Below are positions 1 through 8,450 of a DNA stretch of 34,274 bases, one piece after another. The notes under the pieces are model-generated. The model worked only from the letters and a program-made list of their open reading frames with translations, ran no database searches and was not told where the DNA came from. This stretch comes from an uncultured Opitutia bacterium (GTDB lineage Bacteria > Verrucomicrobiota > Verrucomicrobiia > Opitutales > Opitutaceae): NCBI GenBank assembly GCA_903820035.1, contig CAIJFT010000163.1, positions 1-34,274 on the forward strand, read 5' to 3'. How positions within the stretch are numbered: position 1 is the first letter of the stretch; each line of letters begins with the position of its first letter. The position numbers and the translations under genes are program-made.

Positions 1-13
1 CAACCCTTCCGCG

Positions 14-2182
14 TTGCGTTCGCCCGAGCCGGATGGCAACCCACTCGCCGTGTCGATCTCCCTGCCCGCCACCCGGTCCGCCCGCCTGCGATTCGGCCGT
101 TTCGCGCGGGGTGCGGTGGTGCTGCTGTTGGCCGCTGGAATTTCGGCCGGTCTGGTGCTGGTGATCGCGCCCCGCGGCACCGAGGTCCGGCGTCGCTTCA
201 TGCCGGGTCCACTCGGCGCGGAGCGCGGAGCTCCGCCGCCCCCGCCAACCGCGCTCGCCTACCGGACGCGGACGTTCACGGGCGTCGATCAAGGGGAGGC
301 GGCGGTCTGGGCCGCCGAGAATGGCCTTGGGCCGTCGCCGGCCTTTTCGCATCACCTCGCGGCGGTTTTTCCGCCGGAACTCGCCCGCACGCACCCGGAG
401 TTTTTCCCGCTTGTGGCGGAGGAGCGGATGGTGCCGACGGCGGGGGCGCAGAACTGGAATCCGGACCTGGGCCGCGCGGACGTGGCGGTCTGGGCGGCGG
501 CGGCGGCGCGACGGCATTTTCAGGCGAAGCCGGCCGACGAAACCTTTTCCGCGGGAGTGAACGACGGGCTGATTTTCGGGGAGAGTCCGGAGACGCTCGC
601 GCGGGTGACCCCGCCGCGCTGGTTTCGCGGGCGTCCGGATTATTCGAATCTGGTGTTCACGTTTTTGAATCGGACCGCGGCGGAGCTCGCGAAGACCCAT
701 CCGGATAAATTTCTGGGTGCGCTTGCGTATTACTGGTGCGAGCAGACGCCGGACTTTGCCGTGCATCCGCGGGCGATGCCTTTTCTCACGGCCGACCGGT
801 CGCAGGGGTATGATAAGGTTTGGCTGGCGGAGGAGCAGGCCCTGCAGCGGCGCTGGGCGCAGGCGGGACCGCAGCGGCTCGGCCTGTATGATTATCTGTA
901 CGGCCAGGGATTTCTGGTGCCCCGCGTGACCCCCCGGCTGATTGCGGAAAATATTCGGGCGGCGCGGCAACTCGGTTTCACCGACTATTTCGCGGAGGTG
1001 AATCCCAACTGGGGGCTCGACGGGCCGATGCCTTGGCTCGTTGCGCAGCTGCTGCAAGATCCGGCCCTGCGGCTGGAGGCCCTGCTTGATGAATATTACG
1101 CGCGGTATTTTCAGGCGGCGGGGAGGCCGATGCGGCGGTTCTTCGAGCGATGCGAAGCTCAGTGGCTGGCGCAGTCAGGTCCGCCGTATTGGCTGAAGCA
1201 CTTCCGCAACGAATCGCAGGCGACGCTTTTTCCGCCGGAGGTGTGCCGCGAGTTGCGCGGGCTGCTCGACGCCGCGGAACGGGCGGCGCAGAGCGAACCG
1301 GTGCGGGCGCGGGTGCGTTTCACCGCCGAGGCTTTTCGCGTGACCGAGGGTCTGGTGGATCTGCAGTGGTCGCGCGCCGCGCTGGGCCGTTGGCTGGCGA
1401 CGTCGGATCGGCGGGCGGCGGACGGCCGCGAGCTTTTGGCGGGTTATCGCGCGGCCCGCCGTCGTTTCGGATCCACGATTCAGGCGGTGACTCGGTCCGC
1501 CGAAGGCGCCATCGCTCCGGTGAATCAGGATGATTTTCTCCGCGACGATCCGACCTTTGCCGCGACGGTCGCCCTGGCCGGGGCGTTTGACCTGTCCGGC
1601 GAATCCGGCCTGGAGAGCCGCGTGCAGGCGGGGCGGGACTTTGTGGCGGCGCGGTCCGGAGCCCGGCTTGTCGAGCGGCTGACCGACGGCTCGCTGGAGG
1701 ACGTGCCGGCGGCGCCGCGGGTGATTGCCGGGCTGGCCCACGGCCTCGGGCTGCCCAGCGGCTGGCAGAGCCGCGTGGAACCGACGCAGGCGCATCGGGC
1801 GGGACTTGGGCTGCAGGCGGCGTGCACCGGCCTGCAGGGGCTGGACGTGGCCGGCGCGACCAATACCACGATGTATCGCTGGCTGCCGGCGAAGCCGGGC
1901 GTGCTGCACGCAGCCGCGGTGCAGGTGCGCGGCCGGGTTTCGGCGGGAAACGCGGTGACGCTGATCTTGGGCTGGATGGACGCCCGCCAGCGTGCGGTGG
2001 GCACCACCTTGGTGGCGCGGCTACCCGACGGTGATTGGGCCGAATGGATCACGCTCCGGCAGGGCGGGTGGGCGCCAGCGGATGCGGCTTGGGTCGGCAT
2101 CGGCATCCGGATCCAGAACCAAGTGTCCGGCGACTGGGTCCATTTTGACGACTTCTCGCTGACGGAAGCGGCGGGGAAGTGA
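14..2182 (+). CDS. Membrane-anchored DUF4838 domain protein
   Basis: The 722-residue reading frame starts at a TTG, and the frame stays open to the window edge, so the true start may lie upstream. Residues 33-51 form one hydrophobic segment after a basic N-terminus, consistent with a signal anchor and an extracytoplasmic body. The middle carries features I associate with DUF4838 proteins: YYWCEQTPDF and EVNPNWGLDGPMPWLVAQLL. This family is found with polysaccharide-degradation genes and resembles alpha-glucuronidase-like hydrolases, but I see no catalytic motif that settles an activity. The last 150 residues or so look like a beta-rich carbohydrate-binding type domain (ends HFDDFSLTEA). It converges on the response regulator gene, with a palindromic repeat between them. 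Family assignment is fairly secure; substrate is unknown. Confidence 0.75.
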   Translation: MRSPEPDGNPLAVSISLPATRSARLRFGRFARGAVVLLLAAGISAGLVLVIAPRGTEVRRRFMPGPLGAERGAPPPPPTALAYRTRTFTGVDQGEAAVWAAENGLGPSPAFSHHLAAVFPPELARTHPEFFPLVAEERMVPTAGAQNWNPDLGRADVAVWAAAAARRHFQAKPADETFSAGVNDGLIFGESPETLARVTPPRWFRGRPDYSNLVFTFLNRTAAELAKTHPDKFLGALAYYWCEQTPDFAVHPRAMPFLTADRSQGYDKVWLAEEQALQRRWAQAGPQRLGLYDYLYGQGFLVPRVTPRLIAENIRAARQLGFTDYFAEVNPNWGLDGPMPWLVAQLLQDPALRLEALLDEYYARYFQAAGRPMRRFFERCEAQWLAQSGPPYWLKHFRNESQATLFPPEVCRELRGLLDAAERAAQSEPVRARVRFTAEAFRVTEGLVDLQWSRAALGRWLATSDRRAADGRELLAGYRAARRRFGSTIQAVTRSAEGAIAPVNQDDFLRDDPTFAATVALAGAFDLSGESGLESRVQAGRDFVAARSGARLVERLTDGSLEDVPAAPRVIAGLAHGLGLPSGWQSRVEPTQAHRAGLGLQAACTGLQGLDVAGATNTTMYRWLPAKPGVLHAAAVQVRGRVSAGNAVTLILGWMDARQRAVGTTLVARLPDGDWAEWITLRQGGWAPADAAWVGIGIRIQNQVSGDWVHFDDFSLTEAAGK

Positions 2183-2206
2183 CGCGGGAGCGGAGCAAAG
2201 ATTCCT

Positions 2207-2284
2207 GTCGCCGCGTTTGCGCTGGAGGCGAAAACGCGGGTTCGCCCACGGAGCACGTTGTCGCTGCGTTCCAACGCGGCTACG
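2207..2284 (+). repeat. Palindromic intergenic repeat, family 1, copy 1
   Basis: This 78-bp copy begins GTCGCCGCGTTTG and ends CCAACGCGGCTAC, with inner arms GCGAAAACGCGG and GCACGTTGTCGC. The outer and inner arms are imperfect inverted repeats, so the element can fold into a long hairpin. It fills most of the gap between two converging genes. Three other copies occur at 5245-5319, 20290-20366 and 27358-27434. Confidence 0.8.
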
Positions 2285-2308
2285 ATCCGACCGCGAACGC
2301 CGTAATGC

Positions 2309-3664
2309 TCAGGCCGGCGGCGGCTGGTCGACGGGCGTACCCGCGGCGCGGAGACGCTGCAATTTGTAGGTCAGTGCGCGGCGGCTGATCGCGAGTTCCT
2401 TCGCGGTTTCGGTCCGGTTGTAATTATTTTTCCGCAGGGCCTTCAGGATCGCGTCGCGTTCGATCTCCTCGAGACGCTGGGCGTCGCCCGCGGGGGCGGT
2501 GACCGTCCCGGCGGTGGCGGCGAGGATCCGGGCGGGGAGATGCTCGGGCAGGACCACTTCGCCGCGCGACAGCAGCGCGGCGCGTTCCATCGCGTTGCGC
2601 AGTTCGCGGGCGTTGCCCGGCCAGCGGTAGTGCAGCAGTGCGCTGGCGACGGACGCGGCGAACCGCGGTTTCTGGCGCGAGAATTGGCCGATGAAATGGG
2701 TGGCGAGCGGCAGGATATCCTCCGGGCGTTCGCGCAACGGCGGGATGTGGAGCTCCATCACGTTGAGCCGGTAGAACAGGTCCTCGCGGAAGCGACCGGC
2801 CGCGATTTGCGCCTCCAGATCGTGGCTGGTCGAAGCGAGCACGCGGGCATCGGTGCGCAGTTCACGCGTGGTGCCGATGCGGCTGAAGGTCCCGTCGTTG
2901 ATGACGCGAAGCAGCTTGGCCTGTACGCCAGCGGGGAGTTCGCCGATCTCGTCAAGGTAGATGGTGCCGCCGGCGGCCGCCTCGAAGCGTCCGACCTTGC
3001 TCTCCGCGGCGCCCGGGAACGCGCCTTTTTCGTGGCCGAAGAGTTCGATCTCCAGCAGCGGTTCTGCGAGCGTCGCACACTCGACCCGCACCCACGGGGC
3101 GGCGGCGCGCCGACTCCAGGCGTGCACCACCCGGGCGACCACGTCCTTACCGACGCCGCTTTCTCCGGTGATGAGCACGCGGGTATCCGCCGGCGCGATT
3201 ACGGCCGCGTCACGAAAAACCGCCTGCATGAGCGGACTTTGGGCGATGACATCGGGAGGCAGCGGCGGCGTGGCGGCGGCGGTAGTGGCGGGGGCGGCGC
3301 CGGGCATCACGGCGAGTCTCACCGAGGTCATCAACTCATCCAGGTCGATGGGCTTCGCGAGGTAGTTGACGGCGCCATCGCGCATCGCCGTGACGGCGCT
3401 GCGGATGTCGGCAAAGGCGGTGACGAGCAATACGGGGAGGTTGGGGTGGGTCTGGCGCGCGCGCCGCAGCGTCTCCAGTCCGGACATACCCGGCATCCGC
3501 ACGTCGCTGATCATGAGGTCGAATGGGCCCCGGCTCAGCAACTGCAAGGCGGCCTCCCCCGAGGCGGCGGTTTCGGGTGCGAAGCCCTGTTTGCGCAGGA
3601 ACGACTCCAGGAGGTTCCGCTGGCCCGGGTCGTCGTCGACGATGAGGATGCGGGCGGTTTTCAC
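2309..3664 (-). CDS. NtrC-family response regulator with GAFPGA loop
   Basis: This 451-residue protein has the three NtrC-family modules. The receiver domain (1-120) has acidic pocket D10-D12, phosphoacceptor D54, T82 and K104. The AAA+ domain (about 140-380) has Walker A GESGVGKD at 167-174, Walker B with YLDEIGEL near 236-243 and arginine-finger candidates R293 and R299. A Fis-type helix-turn-helix lies at about 405-445. The sigma-54 contact loop reads GAFPGA (214-219) instead of the near-invariant GAFTGA, which casts doubt on ordinary sigma-54 activation. The GTG start overlaps the kinase stop codon (GTGA), so the two are translationally coupled. Targets are unknown; I saw no convincing -24/-12 promoter upstream of the kinase or the T2SS operon. 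Confidence 0.93.
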   Translation of the reverse strand: MKTARILIVDDDPGQRNLLESFLRKQGFAPETAASGEAALQLLSRGPFDLMISDVRMPGMSGLETLRRARQTHPNLPVLLVTAFADIRSAVTAMRDGAVNYLAKPIDLDELMTSVRLAVMPGAAPATTAAATPPLPPDVIAQSPLMQAVFRDAAVIAPADTRVLITGESGVGKDVVARVVHAWSRRAAAPWVRVECATLAEPLLEIELFGHEKGAFPGAAESKVGRFEAAAGGTIYLDEIGELPAGVQAKLLRVINDGTFSRIGTTRELRTDARVLASTSHDLEAQIAAGRFREDLFYRLNVMELHIPPLRERPEDILPLATHFIGQFSRQKPRFAASVASALLHYRWPGNARELRNAMERAALLSRGEVVLPEHLPARILAATAGTVTAPAGDAQRLEEIERDAILKALRKNNYNRTETAKELAISRRALTYKLQRLRAAGTPVDQPPPA

Positions 3665-5136
3665 GCGGTGGCCGGCGGAGGGGAGGAGACGACTCGCAGG
3701 TGGCTGAGCCGGAACAACGCGCCCCGCGGGTTGTTGCTCGTGCAGGTGATTTCCCAGCGGTGCGCGGCGACGATCTGGTGCACGATGGCGAGGCCGAGGC
3801 CGACGCCCTTCGGGCGCATTGTGACGTACGGTTTGAAAATGGCCTGACGCTCTCCGGGTGGAACGCCCGGGCCGTCGTCCGCGATCTCGAGCACGGCGCT
3901 GCCACCCGCGGTGGTTGACCAGCGGACGTCGATGTGGCCGCCCGGCGCGACGGCTTGGGCGGCATTGAGCAGCAGGTTGAACAGTGCCTGCCGGAGTAGC
4001 GGGGCGTCGGCCTCGATGGTCAGCGGGGCGGTCGCGAGGGTGAGTCGGAGCTGTTTCTCTTCGACGTCGGGTTGCAGGGTGCGGGCGACGTCTGCCGCGA
4101 GGGCGGCGAGTTCAACCGGGGCGGGGTGGGCTTCACGCGGCTTCGAGTAGTGGATGAACTCGTTCAGCTGGACGGTGACGCGGTCGGCTTCCTCGATGAT
4201 CCGGGCCGCATGGTCCTGCAGTTTGGCGGGTTCGTGGGAATCGAGCGCGATCATCTGGCCGAGGCCTCGAATCAGGTTGAGGGGGTTGCGCGTTTCGTGG
4301 GCGAGCCCGGCCGCGGCGAAATTCATTTCGCTCAGGTGCGTGTTCATTTCCCCGGCTTTGACGAGGCGGATTTGCAGGTCGGAGGTCTTCCGGACATTGC
4401 GCCACGCGAGGGCGGAGATCACCGCGGCACCCATGGCGAGCAGACTGACGAGGGCGCGGAGGAGCAGGTCGTTTTGCACGGCGCGCCGCAATTCGAGGGT
4501 CGAAAGCGAAATCACGAGGCTGTGCACGCCGCGCTTCTGAATGACGGATTCGTATTCCTCGCGGCTCATCCAGGACGGGCGGCTGAACGGGGATCGCGCG
4601 GTGTTTTCGCCGGCGGCTTCGCCGGTTTTGGTCGCCGGCATCTCCCCGGGGCGGCGGGTCGGACCCTGGCGGAAGGCGCGTGGGTCGGTGACGACGATGG
4701 TGGCGGGGGCGCGCGCGGGGTCCTCGGAGACGTTGGCCCCGAGATCCATCAGGTTCATCAGCGTGAGCGTGTGTTCCCGCCAGTAAACGCCGCGAGCCCG
4801 CAGCATTTCCGGGGTAATTTCAATGGCGGGCCCGGCGCTGGCGATGGTTTCGCCCGTGGCGCCGAGGATCGCGATGGCCTCGAGCTCACCGGGCCGGACG
4901 AGGTCTTGGAGCGTCGACTCAAGCCGGTCCTTGGAAACAATGCCGCCAAAGCGCCGCTGGGAGCGGACGACAACGCCGAGGGTCGAGGTGATGTCGCGAC
5001 CGCGATTGACGAGCACCTGGGTGGTGGAACGTTCAAAGCTCAGGTGTTCCGCGCGCTGCCAGCCCCCGACGGCGAGGACGGACGCGAGCAGGACCGCATA
5101 GATCCCGAAACTTCGATGGGCGGCCGGCCAGCGCAT
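3661..5136 (-). CDS. Membrane-bound sensor histidine kinase
   Basis: The 491-residue protein has transmembrane segments at about 11-27 and 226-246, which enclose a roughly 200-residue extracytoplasmic sensor region of no type I recognise. A HisKA domain follows with the phosphoacceptor in LAHETRNPLNLIRGLGQ (H280). The ATPase domain shows an N-box (FNLLLNAAQA, 386-395), G1 box DDGPGV (420-425) and G2 box KGVGLGLAIV (443-452). The H-box style and the NtrC-type partner fit the NtrB/PilS/AtoS group. It is a separate transcription unit from the T2SS operon, because a strong terminator and 185 bp or so of intergenic DNA, including a repeat, precede it. The signal sensed is unknown. Confidence 0.93.
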   Translation of the reverse strand: MRWPAAHRSFGIYAVLLASVLAVGGWQRAEHLSFERSTTQVLVNRGRDITSTLGVVVRSQRRFGGIVSKDRLESTLQDLVRPGELEAIAILGATGETIASAGPAIEITPEMLRARGVYWREHTLTLMNLMDLGANVSEDPARAPATIVVTDPRAFRQGPTRRPGEMPATKTGEAAGENTARSPFSRPSWMSREEYESVIQKRGVHSLVISLSTLELRRAVQNDLLLRALVSLLAMGAAVISALAWRNVRKTSDLQIRLVKAGEMNTHLSEMNFAAAGLAHETRNPLNLIRGLGQMIALDSHEPAKLQDHAARIIEEADRVTVQLNEFIHYSKPREAHPAPVELAALAADVARTLQPDVEEKQLRLTLATAPLTIEADAPLLRQALFNLLLNAAQAVAPGGHIDVRWSTTAGGSAVLEIADDGPGVPPGERQAIFKPYVTMRPKGVGLGLAIVHQIVAAHRWEITCTSNNPRGALFRLSHLRVVSSPPPATA

Positions 5137-5244
5137 GAGGGTGGCTCAGGAATTGCCGGATGCGCGGGGTATTCCAAGCTTCAACTGAGTCAGGGGAACC
5201 ACTGATCTTCGCTCATCACGGGACGGAGCGAATGCAAAATTCCC

Positions 5245-5319
5245 GTAGCGGTGTTTGAGCCAAAGGCGAAAACGCGGACCAATGCGGACCACGTTTTCGT
5301 TGCGCTCCAACGCGGCGGA
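5245..5319 (+). repeat. Palindromic intergenic repeat, family 1, copy 2
   Basis: This 75-bp copy starts GTAGCGGTGTTTGAGCC, has the inner arms GGCGAAAACGCGG and CCACGTTTTCGTTGCG, and ends CCAACGCGGCGG. It lies between the T2SS operon terminator and the kinase start, and is the only copy not placed between converging genes. Any kinase promoter must lie in or next to it (5137-5320). Confidence 0.8.
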
Positions 5320-5320
5320 G

Positions 5321-5363
5321 AAAAAACGTTTCCCTTAGGCCCGGTCAGCGCCCGGGCCTAAGG
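5321..5363 (-). terminator. Rho-independent terminator of the T2SS operon
   Basis: A perfect 12-bp inverted repeat (5333-5344 CCTTAGGCCCGG and 5352-5363 CCGGGCCTAAGG, loop of 7) lies 7 bp after the last secretin gene. On the minus strand it is followed, after a short spacer, by six T residues (5326-5321). The spacer between stem and T-run is longer than ideal. Confidence 0.75.
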
Positions 5364-5370
5364 TCGGTCC

Positions 5371-6552
5371 TTACTTCTTCGTGCCGAGGTAGCGATCCAT
5401 ATCCTGAGGGAAGGCCTTCGGCGCGAGTTCGAGCCGGTTGCGTTCCGAGTCGGTCGTGCCCGACAGGGCATCCGGATTCGGCACGACGTGCGGGGTCAGG
5501 AAGATCAGGAGTTCGGTTTTCACGTCGGTCTTTTGCTTCCGCTTGAAGGCGTTGCCGAGGATCGGGATATCGCCGAGGATCGGGACCTTGCTTTCGCGGT
5601 CGGACGTCTGGGTGGAGATCAGTCCGCCGATGACGACGGTCTTGTCGCTGGGCGTGACGACGACGGTGTCGGCGGAACGCTTGTCGATGACCGGTGAGCT
5701 GACGGTGTTCGAGATCGGCACGGTGGTCGCGCTGAGCGACGAAATTTCCGGCGAGACGATCATTTCGACGAGGCCTTCCGCGGTGATGAATGGCGTCACG
5801 CGCAGAATGATACCGATGTCCTGATATTGGACGGTGTTGATGGTGGTGTTCGTCTGGTCGCTGACGCGCGAGTTGGTGATGATGGGGACCGATTGGCCGA
5901 CCATGATCGTGGCCTGCTGGTTGTTCCGGGTCAGGATGGACGGGCGGGACAAGATCTCGGTTTTGCTGACGGAGCTGAGGGCATGCAGGGTGGCGTTTAC
6001 GTCGCGGCCCAGTACCCGGTAGAACGTGCCAACCTGCGTGGGATCGTTGGCGGCATCGGCGAGGCCGAAGCGGGTTGAAACGCTGTCGCGGGCGCGGCCG
6101 CCGGGTTCCGCGTTGATCCCCACGCTGCCGGCGAGGGAAGCTTCCAGCCCGAGGTCGAGGCCCTTGTCGTGGGTGACTTGGACGAAGACGACGTTGATCA
6201 GCACCTGGGGCTTCGGCTTGTCGAGGCTTTGGACAATGGTGCGGATGTTTTCGTTGGTCTCGTCGTCGGTGACGATAATGAGGCGGCGCGTCTCGAGATC
6301 GCTCGTGATCACGGCGTCGCCGATCATGGTGGAATTGACGTACTGGCGGCTGCCGCCGCTGGAGCTACCACTACCGCCGCCACCCCCGCCGGAGGCCGTG
6401 GTCGGACGGGCCGCGCTAGAGGTCGGGGGCCGGCTCGCGGTGGAGCCGCCACGAGAGCCGGTGGTCTGGGCGAGGGCTTGGCCGGCTGCGAGCGCCAGTA
6501 GGGCGCAGGGGAGCAACCGGAACCGGGGCGAAGGGGAGAAATGCGTCTTCAT
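5371..6552 (-). CDS. gspD: Secretin C-terminal half (GspD barrel subunit)
   Basis: This 393-residue protein carries the membrane-embedded secretin domain of the T2SS outer-membrane channel. It has its own signal peptide (1-29, ending ALAQ). A Gly/Ser-rich linker (about 30-70) is followed by the second half only of an N-type domain (IGDAVITSDLETRRLIIVTD through about 113). The secretin domain follows (about 115-375), with ILRVTPFI, VVIGGLI and the signature VPILGDIPILG followed by TELLIFLTPHVV. The N0, N1, N2 and first half of N3 are in the preceding gene. The two genes are in the same frame, separated by one TAA and 12 sense codons, but the internal signal peptide argues for two mature proteins. 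It is the last gene of the operon. Confidence 0.93.
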   Translation of the reverse strand: MKTHFSPSPRFRLLPCALLALAAGQALAQTTGSRGGSTASRPPTSSAARPTTASGGGGGGSGSSSGGSRQYVNSTMIGDAVITSDLETRRLIIVTDDETNENIRTIVQSLDKPKPQVLINVVFVQVTHDKGLDLGLEASLAGSVGINAEPGGRARDSVSTRFGLADAANDPTQVGTFYRVLGRDVNATLHALSSVSKTEILSRPSILTRNNQQATIMVGQSVPIITNSRVSDQTNTTINTVQYQDIGIILRVTPFITAEGLVEMIVSPEISSLSATTVPISNTVSSPVIDKRSADTVVVTPSDKTVVIGGLISTQTSDRESKVPILGDIPILGNAFKRKQKTDVKTELLIFLTPHVVPNPDALSGTTDSERNRLELAPKAFPQDMDRYLGTKK

Positions 6553-6588
6553 GAATAGGTCGGATTGGAGGCGTACGCTGGGGTCGGG

Positions 6589-7836
6589 TTAGCGGCCGTT
6601 GCGCGAGCCCAGCGTGATGTTGGAGCTGGTGCTCTGGCTGTTGCTCGTGGCCCGCGTGGCGAGCGGGTCGACCTGCTGCGACGTACTCGCACGGCTGTTG
6701 CTGTTCTGGAAGAGATTCCGGAGGATGGCTTCCACCTGCTTTACGTCGCCGTTCTCCATCGTGTAGACGAAGACCTTTTGCTTGTGGGCCGTGTTGGCGT
6801 CGAGTTGGGAGACCATTTCACCGATATCGACGAGCGCCTCCTTGGAGGCGGTGACGATGACCGAGTAGGTGCGGGGATCCGCGACGGCGACAACCGGCGT
6901 GCCGCGGCTCGCGCCGCCCCCACCCCCACCCCCACCGCTGCGAGAGGTACGGCCTCCGGACGATGTGCGGCCCCCGCCACCACCGGTAGAACCGCCGCGG
7001 GCTGCGGCGATGGCCGCCGCTGCTCCGCCGGGGAATCCGCCGCCGCCGAACATGCCGGGGAAGCCGCCCGGAAAGCCGCCGCCGGTGCCGCCGCGGCCGC
7101 TGTTGGAACCGCCGGAGGAGCCGTAGAGGTTAGAGATCAACTGGGCCATTTCGCTCGGATCGGCGTTTTTCAGGCGGAACACCTTCATGGCTGAGACCGA
7201 GCCGGACGAGCCGTCGAGGGCGGAGATCAACTCCACGATGTGGCGGATATTGCTCTGGGTGTCGGTGACGATGATGGAATTGCTGTCGGCGTTCGCGGTG
7301 ACCGTCGCGCTGCTCGGCAGGAGCGTGGCGAGGTCGGCGGCGGCCTGACTGGCGTCGATGCGTTCCAGCGGGATGATCTGCATGACCATCTCGGCGTTGT
7401 CCGGGATTTGTCGCGGATCGTTGCCGGTGTGGATCGGGATGTTCTTCTTCCGCGCCTCCTCCTTGGAGCTCACGATGAGGTTCCGGCCCTTTAACGTGGC
7501 GGTGTAGCCGTTTTTATTGAGGGCGATGTTGAGGAGTTGGACGGCTTCCTGGCGGCTGATCGGCTGGGCGCTCCACATGTCGATGGCGCCGCCACGGACC
7601 GGGGTCTCCAGGATGATCACGTAGCCGGCGGCCTCGCTCAGGTAGTTCAGGACGGTTTCGAGTGGGGCGCCGCGGAAGTTAAACCGCAGAGAGCCGGGTT
7701 GTTCGCGGCCGGTCCGGCCGGGGGCATCGGCGGAGGGGGCGGTCGCGGCCGGGGCGGCGGCGTCCTGCGCCTGCGCGCCGAAGGCGAAGAGGGTAAGACC
7801 GAGGCAGAGGGTCGGGGTGGTGAACTTCGTTTTCAT
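6589..7836 (-). CDS. Secretin N-terminal half (GspD N0-N3 periplasmic subunit)
   Basis: This 415-residue exported protein has a signal peptide (1-23, AQAQ). N0 spans about 48-131 (FNFRGAPLETVLNYLSEAAG). N1 spans about 148-209 (NADSNSIIVTDTQSNIRHIV). N2 spans about 217-347 and is interrupted by a Gly-rich loop (240-311). The first half of N3 follows (VFVYTMENGDVKQVEAILR, from 355). It ends in a Ser/Asn-rich tail without the second half of N3 or the secretin barrel, both of which are encoded by the next gene. A normal GspD of 650-750 residues would roughly equal the two combined. The start overlaps the preceding stop by one base (TAATG). It presumably forms the periplasmic vestibule of the channel; how it stays attached to the barrel protein is not evident. 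Confidence 0.9.
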   Translation of the reverse strand: MKTKFTTPTLCLGLTLFAFGAQAQDAAAPAATAPSADAPGRTGREQPGSLRFNFRGAPLETVLNYLSEAAGYVIILETPVRGGAIDMWSAQPISRQEAVQLLNIALNKNGYTATLKGRNLIVSSKEEARKKNIPIHTGNDPRQIPDNAEMVMQIIPLERIDASQAAADLATLLPSSATVTANADSNSIIVTDTQSNIRHIVELISALDGSSGSVSAMKVFRLKNADPSEMAQLISNLYGSSGGSNSGRGGTGGGFPGGFPGMFGGGGFPGGAAAAIAAARGGSTGGGGGRTSSGGRTSRSGGGGGGGGASRGTPVVAVADPRTYSVIVTASKEALVDIGEMVSQLDANTAHKQKVFVYTMENGDVKQVEAILRNLFQNSNSRASTSQQVDPLATRATSNSQSTSSNITLGSRNGR

Positions 7837-8450
7837 TACTTTAATTGTTTCTCGCGTTTCTGGAGGAGCCGCTTGAGCACTTCGGAGGTCTCGGCGGACG
7901 GGGCGGAATCGGTGGCGCCGGCGGTGGGCAAGGCGATGGTGGCGGTGGGGACGTTGGTGAAAGGGTTGGACGGCGAGGGCTGTACGGACCAGTCGCCCCC
8001 TTCGGGCCGGCTGAGCTGCTCGGAGAGTCGCAGGGTGAGCGGCTTGTCTGCCTGCAGGAGCTCCACGCGGTCGGCCGTGATGCGCTGGATCTTGAATTCG
8101 GCGATAGTATCCCCCTCGTGCAGCGCTTTGGTGTAGCGGGAGTCGGGGCTGTTGAAGAACGCGAGCAGTCCCTTCTCGTACTGCATCGTGCCGACCAGTG
8201 CGATTTCGTCGGTGCGGACGGCCTTGGCGTCGGACCCTTCGCGCGTGCGGCCAACCCGGTTCGGGTTGAAGATATTACGTTCAACGACGAGTTGGAATAC
8301 GGCGAAGCCTTGGGCGGGGGCGACGGTCTTGGAGGGGGCCGGCGTGACCGGAGTGGACGGGCGGCGGCGGTCGTCGGCGGCGGACGCGAGCGTCGCGGCG
8401 AGAACGGAGCCGGCGGCCGCGAGGAGGCAAAGGTGGCGGGCGCGGATCAT
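7836..8450 (-). CDS. GspC/PilP-like periplasmic connector
   Basis: The 204-residue protein has an N-terminal hydrophobic stretch ending LASAAD that looks like a cleavable signal peptide rather than a membrane anchor. The core begins FQLVVERNIFNPNR, the pattern that opens the homology region of GspC and resembles PilP. It continues with a small beta domain (VGTMQYEKGLLAFFNS...ALHEGDTIAEFKIQRI...RVELLQ). There is no PDZ domain and no lipobox. By position and homology it should link the inner-membrane platform (L/M) to the secretin N0 domain. The start overlaps the upstream stop (ATGA). I call it GspC-like; PilP-like is equally fair. Confidence 0.75.
   Translation of the reverse strand: MIRARHLCLLAAAGSVLAATLASAADDRRRPSTPVTPAPSKTVAPAQGFAVFQLVVERNIFNPNRVGRTREGSDAKAVRTDEIALVGTMQYEKGLLAFFNSPDSRYTKALHEGDTIAEFKIQRITADRVELLQADKPLTLRLSEQLSRPEGGDWSVQPSPSNPFTNVPTATIALPTAGATDSAPSAETSEVLKRLLQKREKQLK

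Noticed and set aside
2540-3847. A 435-codon plus-strand frame opposite the response regulator
   Set aside because: It lies antisense to a protein with intact receiver, AAA+ and HTH motifs. Its composition (Arg/Gly/Ala/His-rich, no domains) is what high-GC third-position bias yields on the opposite strand.
4072-5205. A 377-codon plus-strand frame opposite the histidine kinase
   Set aside because: It is antisense to a complete kinase, low in complexity and without a recognisable domain.
6553-6591. Stop-codon readthrough or frameshift error joining the two secretin genes
   Set aside because: The genes are in the same frame with one TAA between them, but the downstream gene has a full signal peptide directly after its ATG, which would be senseless inside a fused secretin. 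Two separate proteins are the better reading.
6890-7110. Possible simple-sequence repeat or short CRISPR-like array
   Set aside because: The repeated GGCGGC-type sequence encodes the Gly-rich loops of the secretin N-terminal protein; there are no regular repeat-spacer units.
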